Below, one piece after another: positions 11,240 to 21,122 of a stretch of 45,240 nt of DNA (within the stretch, counting starts at the first letter, position 1; each line of letters starts with the position of its first letter). The notes beneath the pieces were generated by a model. That model ran no database searches, was not told the origin of the DNA, and was given only the letters and a program-made list of their open reading frames with translations. The position numbers and the translations under genes are program-made. The stretch spans positions 15,953 through 61,192 of the forward strand of contig NZXG01000046.1 of the NCBI GenBank assembly GCA_002701845.1. Reading direction: 5' to 3'. This DNA comes from Pseudomonadales bacterium (lineage in GTDB: Bacteria > Pseudomonadota > Gammaproteobacteria > Pseudomonadales > Ketobacteraceae).

Positions 11240-11356
11240 ATGAAAGTTCAGGCATCAGTGAAAAAAATCTGTCGTAACTGCAAGATCGTGCGCCGTAAGG
11301 GTTCTGTACGGGTGATTTGCAGCGCCGAGCCCCGCCACAAACAGCGTCAGGGCTAA
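11240..11356 (+). CDS. rpmJ: 50S ribosomal protein L36 (zinc-binding form)
   Basis: L36 is the smallest 50S protein. This 38-residue frame starts at the ATG at 11240 ([20 protein letters not shown]) and ends at TAA 11354-11356. Cys11, Cys14, Cys27 and His33 give the full zinc ribbon, so this is the zinc-dependent form. It lies 29 bases after secY, the usual place at the end of the spc operon. Confidence 0.97.
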   Translation: MKVQASVKKICRNCKIVRRKGSVRVICSAEPRHKQRQG

Positions 11357-11484
11357 TTTTAATGCAAGGCGCGAAAGCCACAAAGATCATCTATTTAGTT
11401 GATTTTTGTGGGCTGTGAAGATATTCTTTGCGCCCTTTCGCGGCTGATAAACAGTTTTAAGCTCGATTAAATGGAGTAAGTTGG
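11357..11484 (+). promoter_or_regulatory. Structured leader before the alpha operon
   Basis: This 128-base gap precedes rpsM. A long imperfect stem pairs 11376-11389 (AGCCACAAAGATCA) with 11400-11414 around a 10-base loop. Just outside it, CGCGAAAG near 11370-11377 can pair with CTTTCGCG at 11435-11442 or, alternatively, with CTTTGCGCC at 11426-11434, so the pairings compete. No U-run follows. In E. coli the S4 protein binds a pseudoknot just upstream of rpsM; this position and the mutually exclusive pairings fit that role, but the S4 site is inferred. Confidence 0.45.
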
Positions 11485-11841
11485 ATGGCCCGTATAGCAG
11501 GCGTCAATATTCCTGATAACAAACATGCGGTTATTTCTCTGACCTACATCTTTGGTATCGGGAACACAAAGGCAAAAGCCATTTGTGAGTCCGTTGGCCT
11601 GGACCCGACGACCAAAATCAGAGAATTGACGGATGCGCAACTGGACGCGGTTCGGAATGAGGTTGCCAAACACCCCACCGAGGGTGATCTGCGACGTGAA
11701 GTGTCCATGAACATCAAACGCTTGATGGACCTTGGTTGCTACCGCGGTCTGCGTCATCGTCGTAGCCTGCCGGTTCGTGGTCAGCGCACCAAAACCAATG
11801 CGCGCACCCGTAAAGGGCCACGTAAACCCATTCGTAAATAA
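11485..11841 (+). CDS. rpsM: 30S ribosomal protein S13
   Basis: S13 lies at the top of the 30S head and contacts L5 and P-site tRNA. The 118-residue protein begins [21 protein letters not shown]'s family pattern and ends with the basic [16 protein letters not shown]-like tail (here [16 protein letters not shown]). It is the first gene of the alpha operon. Confidence 0.99.
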   Translation: MARIAGVNIPDNKHAVISLTYIFGIGNTKAKAICESVGLDPTTKIRELTDAQLDAVRNEVAKHPTEGDLRREVSMNIKRLMDLGCYRGLRHRRSLPVRGQRTKTNARTRKGPRKPIRK

Positions 11842-11867
11842 AGCGTAACGTTTCAGGAATCAGTTAA

Positions 11868-12263
11868 ATGGCTAAGGCTAAAGCAACAACGCGTACGCGT
11901 AAGAAAGTCAAAAAGTCAGTGGTGGATGGGGTCGCTCATATTCATGCGTCCTTTAACAATACCATCATTACATTATCCGATCGCCAGGGCAATGCGCTCT
12001 CCTGGGCTACTGCCGGCGGTTGTGGGTTCCGCGGATCCCGTAAGAGCACGCCTTTTGCTGCCCAGGTGGCGGCGGAGAAGGCTGGCCTGGCCGCGCAGGA
12101 ATATGGTTTGAAGAATCTCGAGGTGATGGTGAAGGGCCCCGGTCCGGGTCGTGAGTCCGCGGTACGTGCTCTGCATGCTTGTGGCTACAAGATCAACAGC
12201 ATCACAGACGTGACTCCCATTCCCCATAATGGTTGTCGTCCACCTAAGAAACGTCGAGTTTAA
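11868..12263 (+). CDS. rpsK: 30S ribosomal protein S11
   Basis: S11 forms part of the 30S platform near the mRNA exit. The 131-residue product contains [21 protein letters not shown] and ends with the nearly invariant [12 protein letters not shown]. It lies 26 bases after rpsM and 14 bases before rpsD. Confidence 0.99.
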   Translation: MAKAKATTRTRKKVKKSVVDGVAHIHASFNNTIITLSDRQGNALSWATAGGCGFRGSRKSTPFAAQVAAEKAGLAAQEYGLKNLEVMVKGPGPGRESAVRALHACGYKINSITDVTPIPHNGCRPPKKRRV

Positions 12264-12277
12264 CGGGAGTCCTATTC

Positions 12278-12898
12278 ATGGCAAGGTACTTAGGCCCGAA
12301 ATGTAAGCTGTCTCGTCGCGAAGGCACAGACCTGGGGCTCAAGAGTGGTGTGCGTGCGTTTGAAAGCAAGTGCCGCTCTGAGAAGGCTCCGGGAATGCAT
12401 GGCGACCGTCGCGGTCGTATTTCCGACTATGGCACTCAGCTGCGGGAAAAACAGAAAGTCCGTCGTATCTACGGCGTGCTGGAGCGACAGTTCCGCAATT
12501 ACTATAAGGAAGCGGCACGGCGTAAAGGCGCCACCGGCGAAAACCTGCTGCAGTTGCTGGAAGGCCGATTGGATAATGTGGTGTACCGGATGGGCTTCGG
12601 CTCCACCCGTGCCGAAGCCCGCCAGTTGGTGAGCCACAAGGGCATCCTGGTGAATGGCGGTACCGTGAACATTCCATCTTTCCAGGTCAGCCCCGGTGAT
12701 GTGGTGTCCGTGCGGGAAAAAGCCAAGAATCAGTTGCGTGTCACCGCGGCCCTGGAACTGGCTGAGCAGCGCGGATTTGCGTCCTGGGTTGAAGTGGATA
12801 CCAAGAAAAAAGAAGGTGTTTTCAAAGCTGTACCAGAGCGTACTGATCTTCCATCAGAACTCAACGAAAACCTGATCGTAGAGCTTTATTCTAAGTAA
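12278..12898 (+). CDS. rpsD: 30S ribosomal protein S4
   Basis: S4 starts 30S assembly and in E. coli represses translation of the alpha operon. The 206-residue product begins [19 protein letters not shown] and contains the S4 RNA-binding domain ([20 protein letters not shown], about residues 96-115). Only two cysteines lie in the N-terminal region, so the zinc site of some S4 proteins is absent. Confidence 0.99.
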   Translation: MARYLGPKCKLSRREGTDLGLKSGVRAFESKCRSEKAPGMHGDRRGRISDYGTQLREKQKVRRIYGVLERQFRNYYKEAARRKGATGENLLQLLEGRLDNVVYRMGFGSTRAEARQLVSHKGILVNGGTVNIPSFQVSPGDVVSVREKAKNQLRVTAALELAEQRGFASWVEVDTKKKEGVFKAVPERTDLPSELNENLIVELYSK

Positions 12899-12930
12899 TA
12901 AGTTAGCAAAAGGTTGAGGTGGTACTCTAT

Positions 12931-13935
12931 ATGCAACGCTCTGTTAATGAGTTTTTAACACCACGGACTATAGGTGTTCAGGAAATCAACGATACTCACG
13001 CCAAGGTGACGCTGGAGCCGCTGGAGCGTGGTTTTGGTCACACGCTGGGTAACGCTTTGCGCCGTATTTTGTTGTCCAGCATGCCCGGAGCGGCAGTAAC
13101 AGAAGTGGAAATCGACGGCGTGGTTCATGAGTACAGCACGCTGGAAGGGGTGCAGGAGGATGTTATCGACATCCTGTTGAACCTGAAAAACCTGGCAGTA
13201 CGGCTGAATGAACGCAGTGACGCCCAGTTGAGTATTACCAAAGAAGGTCCCGGAGTGGTGACCGCCGGTGACATTCAGCTGGATCACGACGTGGAAGTGG
13301 TCAATCGGGATCTGGTGATCGCCAACCTCAGCGCCGGTACCAAGCTGAATATGAAGCTGCGGGTACAAAAGGGGCGCGGTTACGAGCCCGCCGACGCCCG
13401 GGAAGGTGATGAAGAAACCCGCGGCGTGGGCCGGCTGCAGCTGGACGCCACTTATTCGCCCATTCGGCGGGTTGCCTATGTGGTGGAGAGTGCCCGGGTT
13501 GAGCAGCGCACGGACCTGGACAAGCTGGTGATCGACCTGGAAACCAATGGCACCATCGACGCCGAAGACGCGATTCGCCGGGCGGCGACCATTTTGCAGC
13601 AGCAGCTGGCAGTGTTCGTGGACCTGGAGAAAGAGGCCGAGCCGCAGAAAGTGGAGGAGCGGGAAGAAATTGATCCCATCCTGTTGCGGCCAGTGGATGA
13701 TCTGGAGTTGACCGTCCGCTCCGCCAATTGCCTGAAGGCGGAAAACGTCTATTACATCGGCGACCTGGTACAGCGCACCGAGGTTGAGTTGCTGAAGACA
13801 CCCAACCTGGGCAAGAAATCGCTGACGGAAATCAAGGACGTGCTAGCGTCGAAAGGGCTTTCCCTGGGAATGCGCCTGGAAAACTGGCCGCCCGGCAGCC
13901 TGCGTGACGATGAGCGCGTACTAAAGAAACGTTAA
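12931..13935 (+). CDS. rpoA: RNA polymerase subunit alpha
   Basis: The alpha subunit dimerises to start RNA polymerase assembly and its C-terminal domain touches UP elements and activators. From the ATG at 12931 the product has 334 residues. The N-terminal domain shows [26 protein letters not shown]; after a linker, the C-terminal domain shows [19 protein letters not shown] and [19 protein letters not shown]. An in-frame GTG at 12919 would add four residues and is less likely. It is the fourth gene of the alpha operon. Confidence 0.99.
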   Translation: MQRSVNEFLTPRTIGVQEINDTHAKVTLEPLERGFGHTLGNALRRILLSSMPGAAVTEVEIDGVVHEYSTLEGVQEDVIDILLNLKNLAVRLNERSDAQLSITKEGPGVVTAGDIQLDHDVEVVNRDLVIANLSAGTKLNMKLRVQKGRGYEPADAREGDEETRGVGRLQLDATYSPIRRVAYVVESARVEQRTDLDKLVIDLETNGTIDAEDAIRRAATILQQQLAVFVDLEKEAEPQKVEEREEIDPILLRPVDDLELTVRSANCLKAENVYYIGDLVQRTEVELLKTPNLGKKSLTEIKDVLASKGLSLGMRLENWPPGSLRDDERVLKKR

Positions 13936-13983
13936 ACCATTGCTCCGCATTGTCGGAGCTGTAAGTTGTGAAGGAATAGTCCA

Positions 13984-14382
13984 ATGCGTCACCGTAAAAG
14001 TGGTCGTAAGTTAAATCGCAACAGCAGCCATCGCAAGGCTATGTTCCGCAATATGGCGGTGTCCCTGGTGGAGCATGAGCTGATTAAAACCACCTTGCCC
14101 AAAGCCAAGGAGCTGCGCCGGCATGCTGAGCCGCTGATTACACTGGCCAAAACCGACAGCGTGGCCAACCGGCGGTTGGCGTTTGCCCGCACCCGAAGCC
14201 AGATGGCCGTGGGCAAACTGTTCACCGATCTTGGCCCCCGCTACAAGGACCGGCCTGGTGGATATATCCGTATTCTGAAATGTGGATACCGTGCCGGCGA
14301 CAAGGCACCCATGGCCTATGTGGAGCTGGTGGACCGGCCACTGGCCGCCAATGATGCGGTGGAGATGGAAGACGACGATTAA
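13984..14382 (+). CDS. rplQ: 50S ribosomal protein L17
   Basis: L17 lies near the tunnel exit. The 132-residue protein begins [23 protein letters not shown]'s family pattern and contains [27 protein letters not shown]. It is the last gene of the alpha operon and is followed by a clear terminator. Confidence 0.99.
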   Translation: MRHRKSGRKLNRNSSHRKAMFRNMAVSLVEHELIKTTLPKAKELRRHAEPLITLAKTDSVANRRLAFARTRSQMAVGKLFTDLGPRYKDRPGGYIRILKCGYRAGDKAPMAYVELVDRPLAANDAVEMEDDD

Positions 14383-14404
14383 CTGCCCACCGTTGCCAGA
14401 ACAG

Positions 14405-14434
14405 AAAAAGCCGGCGTTGAAGCCGGCTTTTTTT
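14405..14434 (+). terminator. Rho-independent terminator after rplQ (bidirectional)
   Basis: A perfect 11-bp stem AAAAAGCCGGC/GCCGGCTTTTT (14405-14415 with 14422-14432) has a 6-base loop and runs into seven T. The same stem read on the minus strand also ends in T, so it can end both the alpha operon and the converging DUF4397 gene. Confidence 0.93.
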
Positions 14435-14455
14435 ATGGGCGGTGATTGTCTGGCC

Positions 14456-15880
14456 CTAGTTAGAGAGCAGAATCACCCCAAAGTCAGCGGGACTCCCTGC
14501 TGGCTCTGCCGGGCCCCGGGCTATGGCATGCAACACCTGGCCGCCGGTAAAGCTTAAGCCTTCCAGGTTGATCGCGGCTGCGCCGCCAGCCACCACCCGG
14601 ATGTCATAATCGCCGGCGGATAACGCCAGGTAATCAGTGGTGGTGCCAAATGCAAAATCCGCCAACACCGGTGCCCCTGCCATGCCCGCCACCACCTCGG
14701 CAGCGCTGAATTCACCGGCAGCGGTGACGTAAACATCCACTACCCCGGCGGCGGGCGCCCCATGGGTTACTTTCAGACTGACCTGAGTGGCAATGGGGCG
14801 GTTGTCATCCACGCTGGCCAACAGTCCGAAAGCCGGGGTACTGGTCACGCGCCCCGCGGCCATCACCGTGTACTCGGTGCCGGCGGACAAGCCGAGGGCC
14901 GGCGAGGTGAATACCGCGTCGCCGATGCTATCGGTGTCCGGTGCTACCGAAAACTCATAGTCGCCAGCGGGGATGCTGATATAACTGTCTGCTGCCGGCA
15001 CGATGTCGGTATAGGCGAAGCCATCAATCACCTCCACCGGGTCTGCTCCCAACGCCGGGCTGGCAGCAAATACTTCCACCGGCCCACCTGCCGCTGCGCC
15101 GGCATCCGGGGAGGCGTGCACCACCCGGGCTCCGGCCAGGGTGTCCGCGTCCAACAGTGCCAGACTGGTATCCTGGGTCACTGCCAGTAGTTTTATGGGC
15201 GCGGCCGCCTGCTCGGTGGCATTCTCGGAGTTGATGGCCACCAGCATCAGGCGTTGCCCGGCAAATGCGGAGAGGTCCACCGGGCCAGAGTTGTACACCA
15301 GGGTGTCAGACACCGCCACCTGCAGTTCGACGGTACCCACTGGGAGCGCCCCCACATCGATGCTGTCTTTGAAGTCGAAGGTAAAGGCCGGACTGGCGCC
15401 ACTGATGTCCGCACCAGGCGCGGTCACGTAGACGTCCACCGGGCCTGCCACCGGCGCGCCGTGGGTGACCACAAGAGCCACTTCATCCGCGCCGGGGTGG
15501 GCCGCGGATGGGGTAATCACCAATGGTTCGATAGCGCTCACATTGTTTACGGCCAGCACCGTGGGCATGGCGTTCTTGGTGATGGGAAAAGCGCCCACTT
15601 CAATCACCGTACTGTTGCCGCCGGGAATGATACCTTCCACGGCGATATGGTAGTTGCCCACCAGCAGTGGCGCATAGGGCGAGGCGTCGCCGTAATCAAG
15701 CCCCTCTATCCGGGTTTGGCCATTGATCAGAACGTTCACCGGAGGCGCATCCGGCGAGGCATGAATTACCCGCAGCTCCCCACTGGGTAGCCACTTGTAG
15801 TATTTATCATCATCCAGGTCGCAGCCACCGAGGCTGAGGCCACCTGTCAGCAGCGCCGCTGCCAGCCAGTTCTTGCGCAT
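14456..15880 (-). CDS. DUF4397 repeat lipoprotein
   Basis: Predicted envelope lipoprotein of 474 residues. The start MRKNW at 15880 is chosen because AGGAGAAAGATC stands directly before it and because it opens a signal peptide with lipobox LGGC (Cys20); the frame continues upstream without similarity. Four repeated beta-rich units begin at about residues 37 (RVIHASPDAP), 137 (LVVTHGAPVAG), 252 (RVVHASPDAG) and 369 (LKVTHGAPAAG); units 2 and 4 share PVDVYVTA- or VVDVYVTA-type strands. These are DUF4397 features; the molecular role of the family is not established. Asp21 at +2 would favour retention in the inner membrane by the E. coli Lol rule. It converges on rplQ. Confidence 0.88.
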   Translation of the reverse strand: MRKNWLAAALLTGGLSLGGCDLDDDKYYKWLPSGELRVIHASPDAPPVNVLINGQTRIEGLDYGDASPYAPLLVGNYHIAVEGIIPGGNSTVIEVGAFPITKNAMPTVLAVNNVSAIEPLVITPSAAHPGADEVALVVTHGAPVAGPVDVYVTAPGADISGASPAFTFDFKDSIDVGALPVGTVELQVAVSDTLVYNSGPVDLSAFAGQRLMLVAINSENATEQAAAPIKLLAVTQDTSLALLDADTLAGARVVHASPDAGAAAGGPVEVFAASPALGADPVEVIDGFAYTDIVPAADSYISIPAGDYEFSVAPDTDSIGDAVFTSPALGLSAGTEYTVMAAGRVTSTPAFGLLASVDDNRPIATQVSLKVTHGAPAAGVVDVYVTAAGEFSAAEVVAGMAGAPVLADFAFGTTTDYLALSAGDYDIRVVAGGAAAINLEGLSFTGGQVLHAIARGPAEPAGSPADFGVILLSN

Positions 15881-15951
15881 GATCTTTCTCCTAGTTGGTT
15901 TTCTGAAATAAAGAATGCTTCTAACGTGCTCAGGTACTATGGCTGGTGGGG

Positions 15952-15996
15952 TGTCAACGCCCTGTGAAGGGAGTGTGAAGGCGGCGTGAACGGGGC
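15952..15996 (-). promoter_or_regulatory. Tandem 11-bp direct repeats and -35-like box upstream of the DUF4397 gene
   Basis: On the plus strand GTGAA occurs at 15964, 15975 and 15986, exactly 11 bases apart. A near copy, GTCAA, lies 11 bases before the first (15953). Read toward the gene (minus strand), the near copy forms TTGACA, a perfect -35 hexamer, at 15957-15952. Runs of direct repeats at one helical turn that reach into a -35 are typical sites for OmpR/PhoB-family response regulators. No good -10 was found at 16-18 bases, as is common in activator-dependent promoters. Confidence 0.4.
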
Positions 15997-16064
15997 CCCA
16001 CTGCACTCGTGGGAGTTGCAGTGGCAGCTGATTCGGCGCTGAAAACGCTGTTGTTTAGGCTGGG

Positions 16065-18914
16065 CTATTGTTGTTTGCTGCTGGCGCGGGGTTTGCCCAG
16101 GAGCGGTTTGAGAAAGCGGCCGGTGTGGGAGTGTTTCAGCCTGGCGACCTGTTCCGGGGTTCCCTGGGCAATAATTTCACCGCCACCACTGCCCCCTTCG
16201 GGGCCCAGGTCCACGATCCAGTCCGCGGTTTTGATCACATCCAGATTGTGTTCGATGATCACCACGGTATTGCCTTTCTCCCGTAACCGATGGAGTACGT
16301 TCAGCAGTTGTTGAATGTCGTGAAAATGCAGACCGGTGGTGGGTTCGTCCAGAATGTAGAGGGTGTTGCCGGTGTCGCGCTTGGACAGTTCTTTGGAAAG
16401 TTTGACCCGCTGGGCTTCACCGCCGGACAGGGTGGTGGCGGACTGCCCCAGCCGGATATAAGACAGGCCCACGTCCACCAGGGTCTGGAGCTTGCGGGCA
16501 ATGACCGGGACGTTTTCGAAAAAGGCCAGTCCATCCTCCACCGTCAGTTGCAGGACTTCGCTGATGTTCTTTCCCTTGTAACGGATTTCCAGGGTCTCCC
16601 GGTTATAGCGCTGGCCCTTGCAGACATCGCAGGGTACGTACATATCGGGTAAAAAATGCATCTCCACTTTAATAACGCCGTCACCCTGGCAGGCTTCGCA
16701 ACGGCCCCCCTTCACATTGAAACTGAAACGGCCGGGGGAATAGCCCCGGGAGCGGGCCTCCTGGGTGCCGGCGAACAGTTCGCGGATTGGGGTGAACAGA
16801 CCGGTATAGGTGGCGGGGTTGGAGCGGGGGGTGCGGCCTATGGGGCTCTGGTCGATGTCCACCACCTTGTCCAGATGTTCGATGCCGTGAAAATCCCCGT
16901 AGGGCTCGGGGCGCAGGGCCGTGGCGCCATTCAGCAGGGTGGCGGCCAGTGGATACAGGGTGCCGTTGATCAGAGTGGACTTGCCGGAACCGGAGACGCC
17001 GGTGATGCAGGTCACCAAACCAATGGGAATATTCAGATCCACCTGTTTCAGATTGTTGCCGTGGGCGCCGGTGATACGTAACTGCCGCTTGGGATCATTG
17101 GCCACCCTCAAGGGGGGAACCGCAATCGCCTTGCTGCCTTTCAAATACTGACCGGTGAGGGATTTGCGGCAGGACTGAATCTGCGCCAGGGAACCGGCGC
17201 GAATCACCTCGCCACCGTGCACGCCGGCCCCCGGCCCGATGTCGATAATAAAATCTGCGGCGCGGATGGCATCCTCGTCGTGCTCCACTACAATCACGGT
17301 ATTCCCCATGTCCCGTAGCCGGGTCAGGGTCGCCAGCAGCCGTTCGTTATCCCGTTGATGCAGGCCAATGGAGGGTTCGTCCAGGATGTACAGCACTCCC
17401 ACCAGTCCGGCGCCGATCTGGCTGGCCAGGCGAATCCGCTGAGCCTCACCGCCGGACAGGGTTTCCGCCTTACGGTTCAGTGACAGGTAGTCGAGCCCCA
17501 CATTCACCAGAAACTGCAAGCGCTCGCGAATTTCCTTGAGGATCTTTTCCGCAATTTCTCCTTTCTTGCCGCTCAGTTGCAGGCCCTTGAAATAGTCCAG
17601 GGCATCGCCCACCGGCAGCTTCACCACATCCGGTAAGGTCACCCCCTCAATAAAGACATTGCGGGCGGCCCGGTTCAGTCGCGAGCCATGACAACTCTGA
17701 CAATCCGCCACGCTTAAATACTTCGCCAGTTCCTCGCGCACGGCATCGGATTCGGTTTCCCGGTAACGCCGCTCCATATTGGGGATAATGCCCTCGAAGG
17801 GATGGTTACGGGTGATGACGTCGCCGCGGTCATTGAGGTAGCGGAAGGCCACCGGCTCATTGCCGTTGCCGTGCAGAATAATGCGGCGGGCTTTCTTGGT
17901 GAGCCTGGCGAACGGCTTATCGATATCGAAGCCGATGTGCTCCGCCAGGGAGTTCAACATCTGAAAATAGTAAATGCTGCGGCGGTCCCAGCCCCGAATG
18001 GCGCCCTCCGCGAGGCTCAGCTCGGGATTGACGACAATGGCGTCCTCATCGAAGAACTGATTGACCCCCAGGCCATCACAGGTGGCGCAGGCCCCGGCGG
18101 GGTTATTAAACGAAAACAGCCGGGGTTCCAGTTCGCTGAGGTTATAGTTACACACCGGACAGGCGAACTTGGCGGAGAACAGCAGGTGGTCCCTGCTGTC
18201 GTCCATGTTGGCCACCAGGGCGGTGCCGGCAGCCAGGGTGAGAGCGGTTTCAAAGGACTCCGCCAGCCGCAGTTCCATGCCTTTCTTGACCCGGAAACGG
18301 TCCACCACCACCTCGATGGTATGCTTGCGTTTCTTATCGATTTTCGGCAGTTGATCCAGGTCCACCACGATGCCGTCAATGCGGGCACGAATAAAGCCAT
18401 CGGCCCGCAGTTGTTCGAACAGGTGCAGATGCTCGCCTTTTTTGTCCTGCACCACCGGCGCCAACAGCATGTAGCGCTGGTCCCCGGGCAGGGCCATGAC
18501 ATCATCCACCATTTCGCTGATGGTCTGGGCCTCCAGGGGCAGGTCGTGGTCCGGGCAGCGGGGGGTGCCCACCCGGGCAAACAACAGCCGCAGATAATCA
18601 TAGATCTCGGTGATGGTGCCCACAGTGGAGCGGGGGTTATGGGACGTACTCTTCTGCTCGATGGAAATGGCCGGGGACAGGCCCTCGATATGGTCCACAT
18701 CCGGCTTTTCCATCAATGACAGGAACTGGCGGGCATAGGTGGAGAGGGATTCAACATAGCGTCGCTGCCCTTCCGCATAGAGGGTGTCGAACGCCAGGGA
18801 GGACTTGCCGGAGCCGGACAGCCCGGTAATCACGATAAATTTATCTCGGGGAATATCCAGGTTGATATTCTTGAGGTTGTGAGTGCGTGCGCCGCGTACT
18901 TGGATGGTGTCCAT
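16065..18914 (-). CDS. uvrA: Excinuclease ABC subunit A
   Basis: UvrA is the damage-sensing ATPase of nucleotide excision repair and loads UvrB on damaged DNA. The 949-residue product has the full family length: Walker [11 protein letters not shown] at residues 31-40, a zinc module with CPVC and CATC, the ABC signature [12 protein letters not shown], a second Walker [11 protein letters not shown], a second zinc module with CEAC and CDVC, and [12 protein letters not shown]. It is divergent from the MFS gene, a neighbourhood I recall from Pseudomonas (uvrA-MFS-ssb). I found no CTGT-N8-ACAG LexA box in the 191 bases upstream. Confidence 0.99.
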   Translation of the reverse strand: MDTIQVRGARTHNLKNINLDIPRDKFIVITGLSGSGKSSLAFDTLYAEGQRRYVESLSTYARQFLSLMEKPDVDHIEGLSPAISIEQKSTSHNPRSTVGTITEIYDYLRLLFARVGTPRCPDHDLPLEAQTISEMVDDVMALPGDQRYMLLAPVVQDKKGEHLHLFEQLRADGFIRARIDGIVVDLDQLPKIDKKRKHTIEVVVDRFRVKKGMELRLAESFETALTLAAGTALVANMDDSRDHLLFSAKFACPVCNYNLSELEPRLFSFNNPAGACATCDGLGVNQFFDEDAIVVNPELSLAEGAIRGWDRRSIYYFQMLNSLAEHIGFDIDKPFARLTKKARRIILHGNGNEPVAFRYLNDRGDVITRNHPFEGIIPNMERRYRETESDAVREELAKYLSVADCQSCHGSRLNRAARNVFIEGVTLPDVVKLPVGDALDYFKGLQLSGKKGEIAEKILKEIRERLQFLVNVGLDYLSLNRKAETLSGGEAQRIRLASQIGAGLVGVLYILDEPSIGLHQRDNERLLATLTRLRDMGNTVIVVEHDEDAIRAADFIIDIGPGAGVHGGEVIRAGSLAQIQSCRKSLTGQYLKGSKAIAVPPLRVANDPKRQLRITGAHGNNLKQVDLNIPIGLVTCITGVSGSGKSTLINGTLYPLAATLLNGATALRPEPYGDFHGIEHLDKVVDIDQSPIGRTPRSNPATYTGLFTPIRELFAGTQEARSRGYSPGRFSFNVKGGRCEACQGDGVIKVEMHFLPDMYVPCDVCKGQRYNRETLEIRYKGKNISEVLQLTVEDGLAFFENVPVIARKLQTLVDVGLSYIRLGQSATTLSGGEAQRVKLSKELSKRDTGNTLYILDEPTTGLHFHDIQQLLNVLHRLREKGNTVVIIEHNLDVIKTADWIVDLGPEGGSGGGEIIAQGTPEQVARLKHSHTGRFLKPLLGKPRASSKQQ

Positions 18915-19105
18915 GGATCTCCCTCGCGAAAACGAACCCGCAAGTATAAAGACATTGCCAGCGGCGCACTAGGGAACTTCGGAACAAGTCTAAGCCCCGT
19001 GCGAGAGGTCGGTGACACCGGCACCGGTTACCCCGTTTTAGCCACTACGAGAGCCGGCGCATAGATGGTAGAATCGCCAGCCTGTTTCGACCGCTTGTGG
19101 AAAAT

Positions 19106-20452
19106 ATGAACCCATTGGAAATCCGGGCCACCTGGTCCCTAGCCAGTTTGTTTGCGCTCAGAATGCTGGGATTGTTCATGATTCTGCCGGTATTCGCCAT
19201 CTACGGCCAGGATCTGGGCGCGGCCACGCCGGCTTTGATCGGCCTGGCCATTGGCGTGTACGGGCTCACCCAGGCGTTGTTGCAGGTGCCCTTCGGGCTG
19301 GTGTCTGACCGCATTGGTCGTAAGCCGGTGATTGTGGCCGGTTTGCTGTTGTTTCTGGTGGGCAGTCTGGTGGCGGCTCAGTCGCAGTCCATTTATGGCG
19401 TTATCATCGGTCGGGCCCTGCAGGGGGCCGGTGCCATCGCCAGCGCGGTGATGGCGCTGTTGACGGATCTGACCCGGGACGAGCAGCGCTCCAAGGCCAT
19501 GGCCTCGGTGGGGGCCAGCATCGGAATGTCATTTGCGCTGGCGCTGGTGGTGGGGCCGGTGGTGGCGGACTGGTTCGCCCTGCAGGGGCTGTTCTGGCTC
19601 ACGGCGCTCCTGGCCGGGGCCGGCGTGATTATCGTGCTCTGGGTGGTCCCCACTCCGGATCAGCGCAAGGTCTACCGCGACACCCGTCCGGTGGTGGCCC
19701 ATCTGGGTGAGGTGCTGAAGGATGTCAACCTGTTACGACTGGATCTCGGAGTGTTTCTGCTGCATATGGTCATGACCGCCACCTTCGTGGTAATGCCCGG
19801 TTGGTTGTTGCACCAGGCAGGGCTGGCACAGGGTCGCCACTGGCTGGTTTATCTGCCGGTTCTTTTCCTCTCCTTTGTCTTGATGTTACCGCTGATGATC
19901 CTGGCGGAAAAAGCCCGTACGATAAAGCAGGTTTTTCTCGCCGCCGTGGCCCTGCTGGTGGTGGCATTGTTTTCGCTCAGTCAATGGCATATGGGGCTGT
20001 GGAGTATAGTGCTGGGGCTGTTTGTCTTTTTCTGGGGTTTTAACCTGCTGGAAGCCCTGCTGCCCTCGCTGGTGAGCAAGCTGGCGGCGCCGGGCCTGAA
20101 GGGGACCTCCATGGGGGTGTATTCCACCTGCCAGTTTCTGGGAGCCTTTGTGGGGGGTGCCGGCGGCGGCTGGGTGGTGGCGCATTATGGTGACGCGGCG
20201 GTGTTCTCGGTGGCCTGTGCCCTGGTGGCCGGCTGGTTGTTGCTGGCCTGGGGCATGCGTCAACCCGCCCACCTGCAAACGGTGACCCTGCGCCTGGATC
20301 CGGACAGCGACCTGGATCCCCAGGCCTGGGCGTCCCGGCTGCGGACTATTGCCGGCGTGGAGGAGGCCGTGGTGGTGACTGAGGAGCGTGCCGCCTATTT
20401 AAAGGTGGACAATGCCCGGCTGGATAAAGAACAATTAAAACAAGTGACATGA
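19106..20452 (+). CDS. MFS transporter, YajR-like, with C-terminal YAM domain
   Basis: Inner-membrane transporter of the major facilitator superfamily, 448 residues from the ATG at 19106 (MNPLEIRATW); a GTG at 19097 is a possible alternative. Twelve hydrophobic segments can be traced. Loop 2-3 carries the MFS motif GLVSDRIGRKPVI. After the last helix, about 65 residues (from HLQTVTLRLDPDSDLD on) form a soluble tail with a beta-alpha-beta pattern like the YAM domain of E. coli YajR. The substrate is unknown; the family is usually called a drug or proton antiporter. It lies between uvrA (divergent) and ssb (same strand, 64 bases). Confidence 0.88.
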   Translation: MNPLEIRATWSLASLFALRMLGLFMILPVFAIYGQDLGAATPALIGLAIGVYGLTQALLQVPFGLVSDRIGRKPVIVAGLLLFLVGSLVAAQSQSIYGVIIGRALQGAGAIASAVMALLTDLTRDEQRSKAMASVGASIGMSFALALVVGPVVADWFALQGLFWLTALLAGAGVIIVLWVVPTPDQRKVYRDTRPVVAHLGEVLKDVNLLRLDLGVFLLHMVMTATFVVMPGWLLHQAGLAQGRHWLVYLPVLFLSFVLMLPLMILAEKARTIKQVFLAAVALLVVALFSLSQWHMGLWSIVLGLFVFFWGFNLLEALLPSLVSKLAAPGLKGTSMGVYSTCQFLGAFVGGAGGGWVVAHYGDAAVFSVACALVAGWLLLAWGMRQPAHLQTVTLRLDPDSDLDPQAWASRLRTIAGVEEAVVVTEERAAYLKVDNARLDKEQLKQVT

Positions 20453-20516
20453 CTGATCGACGACGGGCGGGCCAGGGAGCCTGCACATCATTCGCATACA
20501 AATACGGGAGATTCGC

Positions 20517-20996
20517 ATGGCTCAACGCGGAGTGAACAAAGTGATTTTGGTGGGCAATCTGGGACAGGACCCGGAAACCCGGTATATGCCCAGCGGTGGC
20601 GCCGTAACCAACATTTCCCTGGCCACCAGCGAAACCTGGAAAGACAAGAACACCGGCCAGCAACAGGAGCGCACCGAATGGCACCGGGTGGTGTTTTTCA
20701 ATCGCCTGGCGGAGATTGCCGGTGAGTATCTGAAGAAAGGCGGCAAGGTCTATATCGAAGGCTCCCTGCGCACCCGCAAGTGGCAGGATCAGAGTGGCAC
20801 GGATCGCTACACCACGGAAATCGTGGCCTCCGAAATGCAAATGCTGGATTCCCGGGGCAGTGGTGGTTCCGGTGGCGGCTCCAATGATGGCTTCCAGGGC
20901 TACGATCAGATGCCCGAAGCCCAGGGGCATCAGCCTTCCGGCGGCCAGAACCCCTCGCCGGCCGGCTCCGATTTTGAGGATGATATCCCGTTCTGA
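20517..20996 (+). CDS. ssb: Single-stranded DNA-binding protein
   Basis: SSB coats single-stranded DNA in replication, repair and recombination. The 159-residue product has an N-terminal OB fold ([20 protein letters not shown], then [21 protein letters not shown]), a Gly/Ser/Gln-rich linker from about residue 117, and the canonical acidic tip DFEDDIPF that recruits partner proteins. GGGAG stands 8 bases before the ATG. No LexA box was seen upstream. Confidence 0.99.
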   Translation: MAQRGVNKVILVGNLGQDPETRYMPSGGAVTNISLATSETWKDKNTGQQQERTEWHRVVFFNRLAEIAGEYLKKGGKVYIEGSLRTRKWQDQSGTDRYTTEIVASEMQMLDSRGSGGSGGGSNDGFQGYDQMPEAQGHQPSGGQNPSPAGSDFEDDIPF

Positions 20997-21018
20997 GCTG
21001 AAACCGCCCCGTTTCCTC

Positions 21019-21052
21019 ACCGGCCTCATGCAACCCTCTGGGTTAGGCCGGT
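21019..21052 (+). terminator. Stem-loop after ssb without a U-run
   Basis: ACCGGCCT (21019-21026) pairs perfectly with AGGCCGGT (21045-21052), and inside it AACCC (21032-21036) pairs with GGGTT (21040-21044) around a three-base loop, with a 5-base bulge on one side. It lies 22 bases after the ssb stop. The bases that follow (CCTATGACG) are not a U-run, so it may be a weak terminator or an mRNA-end stabiliser. Confidence 0.45.
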
Positions 21053-21122
21053 CCTATGACGTACACTGACAACAATAAGAAGTGGTTCCTGAGAGGAGAG
21101 TGGCGCTTTGGCGCCGTAACCC

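Noticed and set aside
14560-15800. Internal repeats of the DUF4397 gene considered as a DNA repeat array
   Set aside because: The repeats are at protein level (about 100 residues each) and the DNA copies differ widely.
17802-18719. 305-codon plus-strand frame within uvrA
   Set aside because: It is antisense to a full, motif-complete uvrA.
19020-19105. CTGT at about 19081 considered as half of a LexA box (CTGTTTCGACCGCTTG)
   Set aside because: The second half should be ACAG at the right distance and is not there.
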